NCBI GenBank assembly: GCA_965218775.1
Contig: CBDCLS010000006.1
Location: 744,001-808,000 of the forward strand
Direction of reading: 5' to 3'
From: CAUZIZ01 sp965218775
GTDB taxonomy: Bacteria; Acidobacteriota; UBA6911; RPQK01; JAJDTT01
Length of the DNA stretch: 64,000 nucleotides
Shown here: positions 9,046 to 18,238 of the stretch, one piece after another
How positions within the stretch are numbered: position 1 is the first letter of the stretch
Layout of the letters: the number at the start of each line of letters is the position of its first letter
Position numbers and translations under genes: made by a program
Notes under the pieces: model-generated
The model's database searches: none
The model's input: the letters and a program-made list of their open reading frames with translations, nothing else
Told to the model about the DNA's origin: nothing

Positions 9046-9732
9046 GTGGTTTTAGCAATCGGGGGAACCCTCTGGACCTACTTCCAAAGAGGGGGCTTGA
9101 TGATGGTGCCCCTGCTCTTATGCTCGATTCTAGCCTTGATTTACATCATCGAAAGAATGATCACATACTACCGGATCAAGGGAACAACAGCAGACATCTT
9201 TTCCTCGGTGCGGGAAGCACTTCTCAAGGGTGACTTTCGTCAGTCACTCGAGGTGTGTGAGTCCTATACTCATCCAGTAGCAAGTACTTTGAAGTCCGGG
9301 CTACTTCGCTATGGCAAGTCTCACGAGGAGATTGAAAAGGCGATGGAGAGCGTGGCACTGCATGAGGTGTCCAAGCTCGAGAAGGGTTTGTGGATACTGG
9401 CCACCGTCGCCAACGTCGCTCCCCTCCTAGGATTCTTGGGTACGGTTTCGGGAATGATCGCTTCCTTCGACGCGTTGGCTGAGGTCGGGCTCGGGAATCC
9501 TCAGGCCGTCGCTGGAGGTATTTCTGAGGCGCTGATCACGACTGCTACTGGACTCGCAATCGCGTTTCCTGTCCAGGCCCTTTACAACTACTTTACGAAC
9601 AAGGTCTCGGTTCTGGGATTGGACATGGAGACGAGTTCCTCAATGTTGCTGGAAACCTTCAATGAGATCGAGGAAAAGGATCGCGAAGAGGGGCAGCCCA
9701 GGGTGGAGGAGGAGCAGAGGACAGCGGTATGA
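9046..9732 (+). CDS. MotA/TolQ/ExbB-type proton channel protein
   Basis: Inner-membrane subunit of 228 residues. The GTG start at 9046 is supported by a strong ribosome site GGGAGGAG at 9032-9039. A first membrane segment lies at about residues 14-36 (GLMMVPLLLCSILALIYIIE), a long cytoplasmic loop follows, then two helices around residues 120-145 (NVAPLLGFLGTVSGMIASFD) and 160-185 (ISEALITTATGLAIAFPVQA), the pore-forming pair of this family. With the two ExbD/TolR proteins downstream it should form a proton-driven motor that energises the outer membrane. TonB- or TolA-like partners are not in the window, so TolQ and ExbB cannot be told apart. The stop overlaps the next start by 4 bp. Confidence 0.9.
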   Translation: MVLAIGGTLWTYFQRGGLMMVPLLLCSILALIYIIERMITYYRIKGTTADIFSSVREALLKGDFRQSLEVCESYTHPVASTLKSGLLRYGKSHEEIEKAMESVALHEVSKLEKGLWILATVANVAPLLGFLGTVSGMIASFDALAEVGLGNPQAVAGGISEALITTATGLAIAFPVQALYNYFTNKVSVLGLDMETSSSMLLETFNEIEEKDREEGQPRVEEEQRTAV

Positions 9733-10157
9733 AGCGTCCGAAGTTTGCTCCCCTGGCTCCCAAAATCCCGACTGCACCTATGGCAGACATCGCCTTCCTG
9801 CTAATCATCTTCTTCATGCTCACGACCTCCTTCTCTCCGGAGAAGACAGCGGTGAAGCTGCCCGAATCCCAGATCCGCACAGAGCTCAGTAAGGATGCAG
9901 CGATCATTGCGATCTCACTCAAGGGGCAACTCAGTTTTACCGATGGGGAACAGCCGGCGTTTCCTTTGGCAACCTACTCCGAAATTGGCCCTTTGGTGGA
10001 GGGAATGATCGAGATAGTCCCACAGAAGGAATTTCTGATAAAGGCGGACCGAGGGGTCAGGTACGAGATGGTTGACAGCGTTCTGGAACAGCTGCGCAAC
10101 AGCGGAGCCCGCCGCATCGGACTTCTCACCGATCGGAAAGTGGTAAGGGAGATCTAA
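9729..10157 (+). CDS. ExbD/TolR-type biopolymer transport protein, first copy
   Basis: Protein of 142 residues with one N-terminal membrane helix at about 18-40 (PMADIAFLLIIFFMLTTSF), including the conserved membrane aspartate (MAD) that carries protons, and a periplasmic C-terminal domain. Its start ATGA overlaps the stop of the TolQ/ExbB gene, showing translational coupling. It is one of two adjacent, unequal ExbD paralogues, a common arrangement in Acidobacteriota, Bacteroidota and deltaproteobacteria. Confidence 0.9.
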   Translation: MKRPKFAPLAPKIPTAPMADIAFLLIIFFMLTTSFSPEKTAVKLPESQIRTELSKDAAIIAISLKGQLSFTDGEQPAFPLATYSEIGPLVEGMIEIVPQKEFLIKADRGVRYEMVDSVLEQLRNSGARRIGLLTDRKVVREI

Positions 10158-10162
10158 CGGCC

Positions 10163-10594
10163 GTGAAACGAAGACCGAGGGGAACGTCTGAGATTCCGAC
10201 TTCATCGATGGCAGACATCGCTTTCCTCCTCATCATCTTCTTCATGCTTACGGCGGTGTTTACTTCCACTCGCGGACTGCAGTTTGCGTTTCCCAAAGAC
10301 GATCCAACCCAGCTCGACATTCAGCCCGAGGAGGCAATCCATATCAAGGTCGTGGGCGAAGAGCAGATCCTGGTTGATAAGGCCGCGATGACCCTTGAGT
10401 CTTTGGAGCGTTACGTCGAGATGAAGATGGGGCAGAACCCCAACAAGCCCGTGATCATCCAGACCCTGGCACATGTGCCCTACTACGCCATGATTGACGT
10501 CCTGGACGTTTTGAAAAGACTTCAGGTCGCGAACATATCGATTCCCACCGAGGCCGAAGTCGAAAGGTGGAAGGCATTCGGAGTCTTTGAATAA
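10163..10594 (+). CDS. ExbD/TolR-type biopolymer transport protein, second copy
   Basis: Protein of 143 residues, GTG start 5 nt after the first ExbD stop. It has the same N-terminal plan, with basic residues, then SSMADIAFLLIIFFMLTAVF with the key Asp, then a periplasmic domain of about 95 residues that differs clearly from that of the first copy. The pair probably forms the heteromeric stator partner of the TolQ/ExbB-like channel. Confidence 0.9.
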   Translation: MKRRPRGTSEIPTSSMADIAFLLIIFFMLTAVFTSTRGLQFAFPKDDPTQLDIQPEEAIHIKVVGEEQILVDKAAMTLESLERYVEMKMGQNPNKPVIIQTLAHVPYYAMIDVLDVLKRLQVANISIPTEAEVERWKAFGVFE

Positions 10595-10631
10595 GAGTCT
10601 GCCGAGTCGTGTTTCCTGTGAGCTGCGAGCG

Positions 10632-11594
10632 ATGAAGAGGGTTGGTTTCGTTCTTTTATTTCTGCTCTCTTTGGGCCTGGTGCTGGCCGAAGGAGATTTC
10701 CAGAAGGGGATTTCCTACTACAAACAGCAACAGTACACCAAGGCGATCGCAGAGTTTGAACAGCTGGTTGAGGCCAATCCAGACTACGAGAACGGGTATC
10801 GGATTCTGGGAAAGTGCTACCTGGAGACGAAGAACTACGGACCGGCAGTCACCGCCTTTGAGAAGGCTCTAAAGCTGAAGAACGATACTTTTGTTTCCCA
10901 TCATGGTCTGGGCATCGCCAATTACAACAAGGGAAGCTATCGAGAAGCGATCGCAGCGTTATTGAAGGCTGAGCGCTTTGCCCGTTCGCCTCGTGATCGT
11001 TACCGGGTTTACCACGCTCGCGGTTCAGCCTACTTCAATGCCGGCGATTTCGAGAGGGCGGTCTCCGATCTGGAAAAGGCTGTTTCCATTAAACGTGGCG
11101 AGTTTTTAGACGCGGTGCAGCTCGGCATGGCACTCTACCAGCTGAAGAACTATTCAGGTGCAGAGTCATACCTCAAGCAGGCCCTTGCCTTGGATCCCGA
11201 GTCCAAGGAGGCCCAGCGGTACCTCGCTCGGATCGAGTTTGAGCGGTCGGCTCAGAATCTGGAAGAGGGGAAGTACAGAAACGCTGCCGACCTTCTCAGA
11301 CGCTACGTTCGGGACAAACCGGAAGAGGGGCAGGCCTGGTTCAATCTCGGCTTGGCCCATCTCTTCTTGGAAGAGTTGAAGGCTTCGGAGGAGGCCTTCC
11401 TGCAGTGCCAGAAACTTTTACCGGACCAGTGGGAAGTCTACGATCGTCTCGGCTACATCTACGAAAAGAAAAAGCTCTTCGATAGGGCCCTGCAAAACTA
11501 CAAGAAAGCCCACCAACTTAATCCTGGCGGCGAGCTTCAGGCCAGTGTTGAACGGATTGAAGAACGCATTCGCCGGGGAAAGCAAGGCGGCTAG
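10632..11594 (+). CDS. Periplasmic TPR-repeat protein
   Basis: Tetratricopeptide protein of 320 residues from the ATG at 10632. That start gives a clean signal peptide (KRVGFVLLFLLSLGLVLAEG); an upstream TTG at 10587 overlaps the ExbD gene. At least seven TPR-like helix pairs follow, e.g. FQKGISYYKQQQYTKAIAEF and AWFNLGLAHLFLEELKASEE, so it is a protein-protein scaffold. It is last in the TolQ-ExbD-ExbD operon, so it may assemble with that motor in the periplasm, as TPR partners do in related gut and soil bacteria; this is inferred from context. Its stop codon lies in CTAG followed by CTGAAAC, a sequence also seen at two other sites. Confidence 0.8.
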   Translation: MKRVGFVLLFLLSLGLVLAEGDFQKGISYYKQQQYTKAIAEFEQLVEANPDYENGYRILGKCYLETKNYGPAVTAFEKALKLKNDTFVSHHGLGIANYNKGSYREAIAALLKAERFARSPRDRYRVYHARGSAYFNAGDFERAVSDLEKAVSIKRGEFLDAVQLGMALYQLKNYSGAESYLKQALALDPESKEAQRYLARIEFERSAQNLEEGKYRNAADLLRRYVRDKPEEGQAWFNLGLAHLFLEELKASEEAFLQCQKLLPDQWEVYDRLGYIYEKKKLFDRALQNYKKAHQLNPGGELQASVERIEERIRRGKQGG

Positions 11595-11617
11595 CTGAAA
11601 CACGCAACAGAGTCGAC

Positions 11618-12901
11618 GTGCCCCTAATCCTGGAAATACGAGCCAGAGAAGTCTTTGACTCGCGCGGGAATCCTACGGTCGAAGCTGAGGTCTTCGTTGA
11701 GCAAGGCTGTCGGGGAAGTGCGATCGTCCCCTCAGGAGCTTCTACCGGACAGTATGAGGCGCTGGAGCTTCGTGACGATGATGCTGGCCGTTTCCTGGGT
11801 AAAGGTGTCCGAAAGGCGGTCGGCAACATCCGGGCGATCATCGCTCCCCAACTGGTAGGGATGTCGGTCCTGGAGCAGGCTGCCATCGATCGAGTCATGG
11901 TCGAACTGGATGGGACCGCTTCGAAAGCGAAGTTGGGAGCCAACGCCATCCTGGCAGTGTCGTTGGCCTGCGCTCGGGCTGCCGCCTCCTCTAAGGGATT
12001 ATCGCTATTCCACTACCTGGGCGGGCTCGAAGCCTGCCATCTCCCCGTTCCGATGATGAACATTCTCAACGGAGGAGCCCACGCTGACAACAACCTCGAT
12101 TTTCAGGAGTTCATGATCGTTCCCGTGTCAGGGGGCACGTTTCGAGAAGCCTTCAGGATGGGAGTCGAGACCTTCCATCACTTGAAGAAGGTCCTGGAGG
12201 AGAAGGGACTACAGACAGCGGTTGGTGATGAAGGAGGGTTCGCCCCTAGCCTGGGGTCGAACCAGGAGGCGATTGAAATTATCCTGGTCGCGATACAGAG
12301 AGCTGGCTACCGACCCGGGGAGGACATCTGGCTTGCCCTCGATGTAGCGGCTAGTGAGTTCTATCATTCCGAAAAGCGATTTTACCGGTTTCAGAAGGCG
12401 GGTGGCCCAGTCAGGTCTGCCGATGACATGATCGAGCTCTACCGCGAATGGTTGGACCGATATCCGATCTTCTCAATCGAGGATGGCTTGGCCGAAGACG
12501 ACTGGGGGGGCTGGAGCACCTTGACGAAGGAACTCGGAGATCGCGTTCAGTTGGTAGGCGACGATCTCTTTGTCACCAACGCAAAGCGCCTCAAACGGGG
12601 AATCGATAAGGGAGTAGCTAACTCCATCCTGATCAAGCTCAACCAGATTGGAACACTCACAGAAACGCTTGAGACGATTGATCTGGCCCGAAGAAATGGA
12701 TATACCAATGTCATCTCTCACCGGTCGGGTGAGTCGGAGGATCCACTCATCGCCGATTTGGCTGTGGCGACCAATGCGGGTCAAATCAAGACCGGATCGG
12801 CCAGCCGGTCCGATCGGGTCGGCAAGTATAATCAGCTGTTGCGCATAGAAGAGGAGCTCGGTGGCAAAGCAATCTACTCGCCACCCGAGCGGCTCTCCTG
12901 A
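11618..12901 (+). CDS. eno: Enolase
   Basis: Full-length enolase of 427 residues (phosphopyruvate hydratase), converting 2-phosphoglycerate to phosphoenolpyruvate in glycolysis. It begins IRAREVFDSRGNPTVEAEV and carries the substrate-loop GASTGQYEA, the Mg-binding residues in LALDVAASEF, SIEDGLAEDDW and LVGDDLFVTN, and the signature ILIKLNQIGTLTETLET. The catalytic SHRSGESEDPLIADLAV is present. GTG start at 11618 with no strong ribosome site. The next gene along, gpmI, catalyses the preceding glycolytic step. Confidence 0.97.
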   Translation: MPLILEIRAREVFDSRGNPTVEAEVFVEQGCRGSAIVPSGASTGQYEALELRDDDAGRFLGKGVRKAVGNIRAIIAPQLVGMSVLEQAAIDRVMVELDGTASKAKLGANAILAVSLACARAAASSKGLSLFHYLGGLEACHLPVPMMNILNGGAHADNNLDFQEFMIVPVSGGTFREAFRMGVETFHHLKKVLEEKGLQTAVGDEGGFAPSLGSNQEAIEIILVAIQRAGYRPGEDIWLALDVAASEFYHSEKRFYRFQKAGGPVRSADDMIELYREWLDRYPIFSIEDGLAEDDWGGWSTLTKELGDRVQLVGDDLFVTNAKRLKRGIDKGVANSILIKLNQIGTLTETLETIDLARRNGYTNVISHRSGESEDPLIADLAVATNAGQIKTGSASRSDRVGKYNQLLRIEEELGGKAIYSPPERLS

Positions 12902-12958
12902 TGCGGTCGGACGCTGTCAGGGTTGCTAGCGATGAGACTTGATTGGTGTTGCATTCAC

Positions 12959-13098
12959 TTCGGCGTTCGCATGTTCGGTGTTCTGCGGTTTGTGATTTAG
13001 CCTTCTTCCTTGCTCTGGAGAAGGCAACCGGTGGGAACGCTGAACCGCAGAATATCGAACATGCGAATTTCGAAGGCCGGAAAAAAGACGAAGGAGAG
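12959..13098. repeat. Family F hairpin repeat, copy 1
   Basis: About 140 bp whose outer arms pair: TTCGCATGTTCGGTGTTCTG at the left against a complement ending ATATCGAACATGCGAA at the right. An inner stem GCCTTCT/AGAAGGC is also present. It is nearly identical to 59810-59951. It fills most of the eno-gpmI gap, and the rest of the gap (12902-12958, 13099-13163) shows nothing assignable. Confidence 0.75.
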
Positions 13099-13163
13099 AT
13101 CCTTCGGCGTAGGTGATGGACCTCCTGATCGACGTCACCCGTAATATCAAGCCTTGAAAACCA

Positions 13164-14699
13164 ATGATCAAACCTCCCGTGATTGTACTCGTAGTCCTGG
13201 ACGGCTGGGGACTACGCGAATCCAAGGAAGGCAATGCGATTGCCCAAGCCAAACTCCCCACCTTCGAGAAGCTGTACTCGCGGTACCCCTGGGTTTCTCT
13301 TACTGCGAGCGGGTCCCGTGTTGGTCTGCCCGAAGGGCAGATGGGGAACAGCGAGGTTGGTCATCTCAATATGGGGGCGGGCCGGGTCGTTTATCAGGGC
13401 CTCAGCCGAATCAATCGCGCAATCGAAACCGGAGAGCTGTTTCGAAACAAGACGATCCTGTCCGCCTTCGAAGCTGCGCGAGAGCAACCTTTACACCTGA
13501 TTGGTCTTGTTTCTGACGGAGGTGTCCATAGCCATATCCGGCATCTGTTGGCGCTGCTCCGTCTGGCCCGAGAGAGGGGAGTTCGTCAGGCCTACATCCA
13601 CGCCATCACCGATGGTCGGGACACGGCGCCCAACGGGGCTCTCGGCTATCTGGAACAGCTGCAGGCGGAGGTTGAGAAGATCGGCATAGGTCAGATTGCC
13701 TCGGTCGGAGGGCGTTACTACGCCATGGATCGGGACAATAGATGGGATCGCATCGAGATGGCATATCGAGCCATTGTCGAAGGACGATCGGATCGACTCT
13801 ACCGCGACTCGCTGGAGGGTATTACCGAGTCGTACCAGAACGGTGTCAGCGATGAGTTCTTGATTCCCTTTACGGTCGTGGATGGCGCGGGCAACCCGAT
13901 GGGCAGGTTGCAGGAGGATCATGCGGTCGTCTTCTTCAATTTTCGATCGGATCGAGCACGGCAGCTTACCCGTGCCCTGACGCAGGTGGACTTTCCCCAC
14001 TTTGTTTTGAATCAGGGTCCAGTCAAGTGCTTTCTCACGATGACTGAGTACGACCGCACCTTCGTAACCCCAATCGCATTTCCACCCATTCGCCTGGAAC
14101 ACACCCTCGTCAAGGTCTTCAGCCAGCGTGAGATTCCCAACCTGCGATTGGCCGAAACCGAGAAGTACGCACACGTGACCTACTTTTTCAATGGGGGAGA
14201 AGAGCAGATTTTTCCTGGAGAGGAGCGAGTCTTGATCCCGTCTCCAAAGGTAGCTACCTACGATTTGAAGCCCGACATGAGCGCGGGAAAGATCACGGAC
14301 AGGCTCCTGGCCGAGCTGGATCGGGGCTTCTTTGAAGCCATCGTCGTGAACTTCGCAAATGCAGACATGGTAGGACATACCGGGAACTTATCCGCTACCA
14401 TCGAGGCGGTAGAAGTCGTGGATGCGTGCGTCTCTCGGATCCACCAACAGCTGAAGAAGATTGGAGGAGTGATGATGGTGACGGCCGATCACGGCAACGC
14501 GGAGCTGATGATCAACCCCCGCACAGAACAGCCCCACACGGCCCACACCAGTCAGCCGGTACCCTTCATCCTTGTTGACGATCACTACAGCGGCAAGCTC
14601 CGTCCGGGAGGTGCCCTGGAAGATATCGGCGCCACCCTGCTCGAGTATCTTCAGTTGGAGAAACCAACTGAGATGACGGGAAGGTCACTCTTCGTCTAG
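13164..14699 (+). CDS. gpmI: 2,3-bisphosphoglycerate-independent phosphoglycerate mutase
   Basis: Cytoplasmic glycolytic enzyme of 511 residues, alkaline-phosphatase superfamily, interconverting 3- and 2-phosphoglycerate through a phosphoserine intermediate. Seen: VLDGWGLRE with the first metal Asp, the phospho-accepting Ser in QMGNSEVGHLNMGAGR, DGRDTAPNGALGYL, GGRYYAMDRDNRWDR, NFANADMVGHTG, and TADHGNAELM with metal His and Asp residues. Length and motif order are typical of the Mn-dependent form. The TAG stop is part of the CTAG in which the next repeat inserted. Confidence 0.97.
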   Translation: MIKPPVIVLVVLDGWGLRESKEGNAIAQAKLPTFEKLYSRYPWVSLTASGSRVGLPEGQMGNSEVGHLNMGAGRVVYQGLSRINRAIETGELFRNKTILSAFEAAREQPLHLIGLVSDGGVHSHIRHLLALLRLARERGVRQAYIHAITDGRDTAPNGALGYLEQLQAEVEKIGIGQIASVGGRYYAMDRDNRWDRIEMAYRAIVEGRSDRLYRDSLEGITESYQNGVSDEFLIPFTVVDGAGNPMGRLQEDHAVVFFNFRSDRARQLTRALTQVDFPHFVLNQGPVKCFLTMTEYDRTFVTPIAFPPIRLEHTLVKVFSQREIPNLRLAETEKYAHVTYFFNGGEEQIFPGEERVLIPSPKVATYDLKPDMSAGKITDRLLAELDRGFFEAIVVNFANADMVGHTGNLSATIEAVEVVDACVSRIHQQLKKIGGVMMVTADHGNAELMINPRTEQPHTAHTSQPVPFILVDDHYSGKLRPGGALEDIGATLLEYLQLEKPTEMTGRSLFV

Positions 14700-14971
14700 G
14701 AGCCTGTCCGAGTATGCGGGTTGCGAGAATGGGGCTTGCGAGGCGAGATCAAGGCAGGAGGAGGAAGTCGATGCTTGGTCATCTTCGACGACGACGAACG
14801 CAGAAATTGTCCGCAACCCCCATTCTCCCTTCGGGTTACAGGCGGCGTCAGCCCATCTACTTTGTTCGGGCTCCTGGAAGATGGCCAAGCATCGCCTGCG
14901 TCGCCCTGCCGCGCATCTGGACTAACGGCGCCTGTAACGCAACCCGGACCATTACTCGGAGAGGCTCCTAG
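14696..14971. mobile_element. Family E MITE-like element with CTAG flanks
   Basis: The element spans 14700-14967 (268 bp). Ends are GAGCCTGTCCGAGTA at the left and the near-complement TACTCGGAGAGGCTC at the right, between CTAG at 14696-14699 and 14968-14971. A palindrome CCCTTCGGG (14827-14835) marks the midpoint. Its interior (GGGGCTTGCGAGGCGAGATC and following) is shared with family B although the ends differ, so it is a mosaic. The left CTAG contains the gpmI stop. The 14972-15137 region after it shows nothing assignable. Confidence 0.75.
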
Positions 14972-15137
14972 CCCGGCTTTTATCCCTGTCAAGTGTCCTT
15001 GGAGGACTTTGAATTACGGTCAACCCCAACGGGATTGACCTCGGAGGGGCGCCCAGCAGATGCCAGATTGTATTCAGGTTTGGATCGATCTCTTCTGCCA
15101 TGGCTGGATTGCAGCTAACCGATCTGATTGAGCGATT

Positions 15138-16196
15138 GTGAACCGAAACATGGGATCAGGAATCAGTGTCGTGATCCCGTCCTGGAATGGGCTGGAGCTC
15201 TTGTTGGAGACGCTTCCGTCGGTTCAGTCAGCTGTCAGTTTCTACCAGGAGAAAACGAGTAGCAGCACCGAAATCCTGATCGTTGATGATGGGGGTACGG
15301 ACGAAACCGGGGAAGTGATCCCAGAAAAGTTCCCCGAGGTTCGTCTATTGCAGAAGGGTCGCAACGAGGGGTTCGCCGAGGCCTGCAACTTCGGGTTTCG
15401 ACACTGTCGCTACCCCTTGATCTCCCTCCTAAACAACGATGTCCGAGTCGAGGAGAGCTACTTCTTCTACCTATCGCTTCACTTTCAGGATTCCAAGGTC
15501 TTCGCCGTCACTGCCAAGGTGTTCGCTTGGGACCAGCCTCTCTTTACGGCCGGTGGCCGCTTCGGCCGCTTTCGAAGAGGCTTCTGGAGCATGTACTTCA
15601 ACTATGACGTTTCCAACCCCACCGCGGGAAGCTGGATCGAAGACAGGCAGCTCCTTTCAGCCTGCGCCATTGGCGGGTTTTCTGCCTACAGTCGGAAGAA
15701 ACTGGAGGACCTCGAAGGGTTCAATCCACTTTTATCGCCTTTCCATTGGGAGGACGTGGATCTCTCCTACCGGGGCTGGAAGAGGGGGTGGATGATTCAC
15801 TACGAACCGCGGAGCGTTGCCCATCACCGAATCAGCGCAACCATAGACAAACACTTCGAGAAGAAGGAGGTGCAGGCGGCCGCATTACGGAATCGCCTGC
15901 TTTTCCACTGGATCAACCTTCATTCACCACGGTATTGGGTCCAGCATCTCTTGATGCTGCTCGTTCTTCTCTTGACCCGCGCGTTCTTTCTCGACTACCG
16001 CTTTTATGGCTCCTTTCTGAGCTCGCTCAAAGAGTGGAGAAGGGTCCGGTACCAGAGAAAGGAGGAGCGAAGCAGGTCCAAAAGGTCCGACATCGATGTC
16101 TCTCGTTTGCTTGATTCCTTCTACCGTTCCGCACCTATTCAGATCTACTACGGCGAAAAGGAAGTAGTCGAGAAGCACCCAGATTTCGAGAGCTGA
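15138..16196 (+). CDS. Family 2 glycosyltransferase (rhamnosyltransferase-like)
   Basis: GT-A fold transferase of 352 residues; GTG start at 15138, with an ATG at 15150 as alternative. It begins ISVVIPSWNG, with nucleotide-sugar motifs IVDDGGTDET and LLNNDVRVEE (the DxD-like metal site), then the acceptor region WEDVDLSYRGWKRG. A hydrophobic stretch near residues 270-285 (LLMLLVLLLTRAF) suggests membrane association of the C-terminus. It is the first of a run of cell-surface polysaccharide genes. Sugar donor and acceptor are not determinable. Confidence 0.85.
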   Translation: MNRNMGSGISVVIPSWNGLELLLETLPSVQSAVSFYQEKTSSSTEILIVDDGGTDETGEVIPEKFPEVRLLQKGRNEGFAEACNFGFRHCRYPLISLLNNDVRVEESYFFYLSLHFQDSKVFAVTAKVFAWDQPLFTAGGRFGRFRRGFWSMYFNYDVSNPTAGSWIEDRQLLSACAIGGFSAYSRKKLEDLEGFNPLLSPFHWEDVDLSYRGWKRGWMIHYEPRSVAHHRISATIDKHFEKKEVQAAALRNRLLFHWINLHSPRYWVQHLLMLLVLLLTRAFFLDYRFYGSFLSSLKEWRRVRYQRKEERSRSKRSDIDVSRLLDSFYRSAPIQIYYGEKEVVEKHPDFES

Positions 16197-16347
16197 AGAA
16201 TCACTCGGTTATGGACCGCCTGCAAAACTTCTCCATATTTCTCGAAAGGAGCAACTCCGTCTTCACGGAGTCTGGTTCAAGGGATTACAATTACAGAGGC
16301 TTGTGACGCCTCGCTATGACCGGGCATGAGAAATCTGGGCAAGAGAG

Positions 16348-17124
16348 TTGAAGAAGGTATCTGCTGTCCTCATCAGCTTTAACGAAGAAGAGAAGATCGA
16401 AGCCGCCTTGAGGAGCCTCCAGGGAGTGAGCGACGAAATCATAGTTGTCGATTCCTTCAGCACGGATGCTACTGAGAAGATCTGTCGCCAGTATGTAGAT
16501 CAGTTTCTTCAGAGGCCCTGGGAGGGTTATCGCAGCCAGAAGCAATTCACCACTCAACAGGCCAATCACGAGTGGGTGCTCAGTCTTGATGCGGACGAGG
16601 TCTTGAGCCCAGAACTGCAGGCGGAGATCAGCCGATGGAAAGAAGAAATCGAGGATGATGTGAACGGCTATTGGCTCCCGCGCAAGACCTACTTCCTGGG
16701 TCGTTGGATCGAGCACACCACCTGGTATCCCGACTGGCAGCTGCGGTTGTTCCGACGCTCCACAGGTGAATGGGAAGGGGGGCGTGTCCACGAGTCCTTC
16801 AGGGTCACGGGGCGCACCGCCAGGCTTAAGGGTGAGCTTTATCATTTCACCTACACCTCTCTGAAGGAGTACCTGGTCCAGCTAGAACGCTTCTCTTCCC
16901 TATCCGCGGCCGATTACTACGAGCGAGGCCTCAGGGCACGTCCTTCTCACCTGGTGTTTCATCCCCCACTGGTCTTTTTTAAGAACTACTTCCTACGATT
17001 GGGTTTTCTTGATGGTGTCCCGGGGCTGGCTGCATCCGGGCTCTCCGCTACTTCCACTTTCTTCAAATATTTGAAGCTGTGGGAGTTGCAGCTGGAGAGA
17101 AGGGCCGACGACACCCCAGCCTGA
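16348..17124 (+). CDS. Family 2 glycosyltransferase, WaaE/KdtX-like
   Basis: Protein of 258 residues with a TTG start at 16348. It has the compact GT-2 layout of lipopolysaccharide-core transferases: SAVLISFNEEEKIEAALRSL, IIVVDSFSTDAT, WVLSLDADEVLSPEL with the DxD site, and WYPDWQLRLFRR. These motifs match the WaaE/KdtX group that adds a hexose to the heptose core, but other GT-2 proteins share them. It lies between two further glycosyltransferases and probably acts in outer-membrane glycolipid synthesis. The stop precedes the next ATG by 1 nt. Confidence 0.83.
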   Translation: MKKVSAVLISFNEEEKIEAALRSLQGVSDEIIVVDSFSTDATEKICRQYVDQFLQRPWEGYRSQKQFTTQQANHEWVLSLDADEVLSPELQAEISRWKEEIEDDVNGYWLPRKTYFLGRWIEHTTWYPDWQLRLFRRSTGEWEGGRVHESFRVTGRTARLKGELYHFTYTSLKEYLVQLERFSSLSAADYYERGLRARPSHLVFHPPLVFFKNYFLRLGFLDGVPGLAASGLSATSTFFKYLKLWELQLERRADDTPA

Positions 17125-17125
17125 A

Positions 17126-18220
17126 ATGAGTCGGCTTAAGATCCTCTATGTGGATACGGAAGAGTTCTGGCGTGGCGGTCAGGAGCAACTCGTCACCCTG
17201 ATGACGGGCATGAAGCAGCGTGGCCATGAAGTGCACTTGGCCGCCCCAGATGGGTCTCCCCTCGCGCGGGAGGCACTCCGGCGCTCGATCCCAGTCCACC
17301 CCTTTCAGCAGCGAGTTGAATTCAGTCCGCTAGCGCCCCTCAGATTGCTAAAGATGGTTAGACTTGGCGCTCCTGACATCGTCCACTTCAACACCCCACG
17401 TCCTATCCTCGCCGGAGGACTTGCATCTTCTTGGGGCAGGGCGCCCTTGCGAGTGTGCTCTCGAAGAGTCAATTTCCCTCTCCGGTCGAAACTCAGTTAT
17501 CTGAAGTACAACATGTTTCTGGAGAGAATTGTTACGGTTTCCACCAGTATTCAGCAGACTCTGATCCAGCATGGTATGGATTCCGACCGGATCAAAGTCA
17601 TCTACGAGGGAGTCGATGTGTCGTGGATCGATCAGATCAAGGCGAGCTCGCTATTCTCAGATAGGGCCGGGCTGATTGTGGGAACGGTCGCACACCTCAG
17701 TCCAGAAAAGGGTCATGCTACGGTATTGGAAGCGGCCGCGCTCCTTCGGCCTGAGTTTCCGGAGGTCACTTATGTGTTTGTGGGGGACGGCCCGCTGAAA
17801 GCAGAGTTGATCGACAGGGCGGCCGGGTTGGGGATTCGAGACCTGGTGGTTTTTGCGGGATTCCGGAGTGAGAGCGAGGCCCTCATGAAGGAGTTCGACA
17901 TTTTCTGCCTTGCCTCTGATTCAGAAGGCCTCAGTTCTGCTATCCTGGCTGCTATGGCGACCCCGCTACCGGTAGTGGCCACAAATGTGGGGGGAATCCC
18001 CGAGTTGGTGGTGGACGGGAAGACTGGCTTCCTCTCACCAGCCGGTGATCCTGGGTCCCTGGCGTCGCGGCTTCGCCCGCTTCTGCTGTCAGAGAAGTTA
18101 AGATCAGAGATGGGGCAGGCTGGGCGCCAACGGGTGGAACGGGACTTTACGCTCGAGCAGAAGCTGGATGAGACCGAGCGGCTCTATCTCGGATTGCATG
18201 GCTCCTCTCCCGTCGTGTAG
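17126..18220 (+). CDS. Family 4 glycosyltransferase
   Basis: GT-B fold transferase of 364 residues. The N-terminal domain starts LKILYVDTEEFWRGGQEQLV. The C-terminal donor-binding domain shows VGTVAHLSPEKGHATVLEA, VGDGPLKAEL, and the EX7E region DIFCLASDSEGLSSAILAAM, then PVVATNVGGIPELV. It is coupled to the gene before (start 2 nt after its stop). It likely extends a surface glycan; the exact sugar is unknown. Confidence 0.88.
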   Translation: MSRLKILYVDTEEFWRGGQEQLVTLMTGMKQRGHEVHLAAPDGSPLAREALRRSIPVHPFQQRVEFSPLAPLRLLKMVRLGAPDIVHFNTPRPILAGGLASSWGRAPLRVCSRRVNFPLRSKLSYLKYNMFLERIVTVSTSIQQTLIQHGMDSDRIKVIYEGVDVSWIDQIKASSLFSDRAGLIVGTVAHLSPEKGHATVLEAAALLRPEFPEVTYVFVGDGPLKAELIDRAAGLGIRDLVVFAGFRSESEALMKEFDIFCLASDSEGLSSAILAAMATPLPVVATNVGGIPELVVDGKTGFLSPAGDPGSLASRLRPLLLSEKLRSEMGQAGRQRVERDFTLEQKLDETERLYLGLHGSSPVV

Positions 18221-18223
18221 TAT
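18194..18223 (+). promoter_or_regulatory. Candidate internal promoter before rmlA
   Basis: TTGCAT (18194-18199), an 18-bp spacer, TAGTAT (18218-18223), inside the end of the previous gene. The ATG of rmlA is 15 nt after the -10 box. Confidence 0.4.
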
Positions 18224-18238
18224 CCTTGGGGATTACAG

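Noticed and set aside
9650..9925. ORFs on the minus strand opposite ExbD, and many similar ones
   Set aside because: They lie opposite or inside recognised genes in other frames, without ribosome sites or known motifs; shadows of the real genes.
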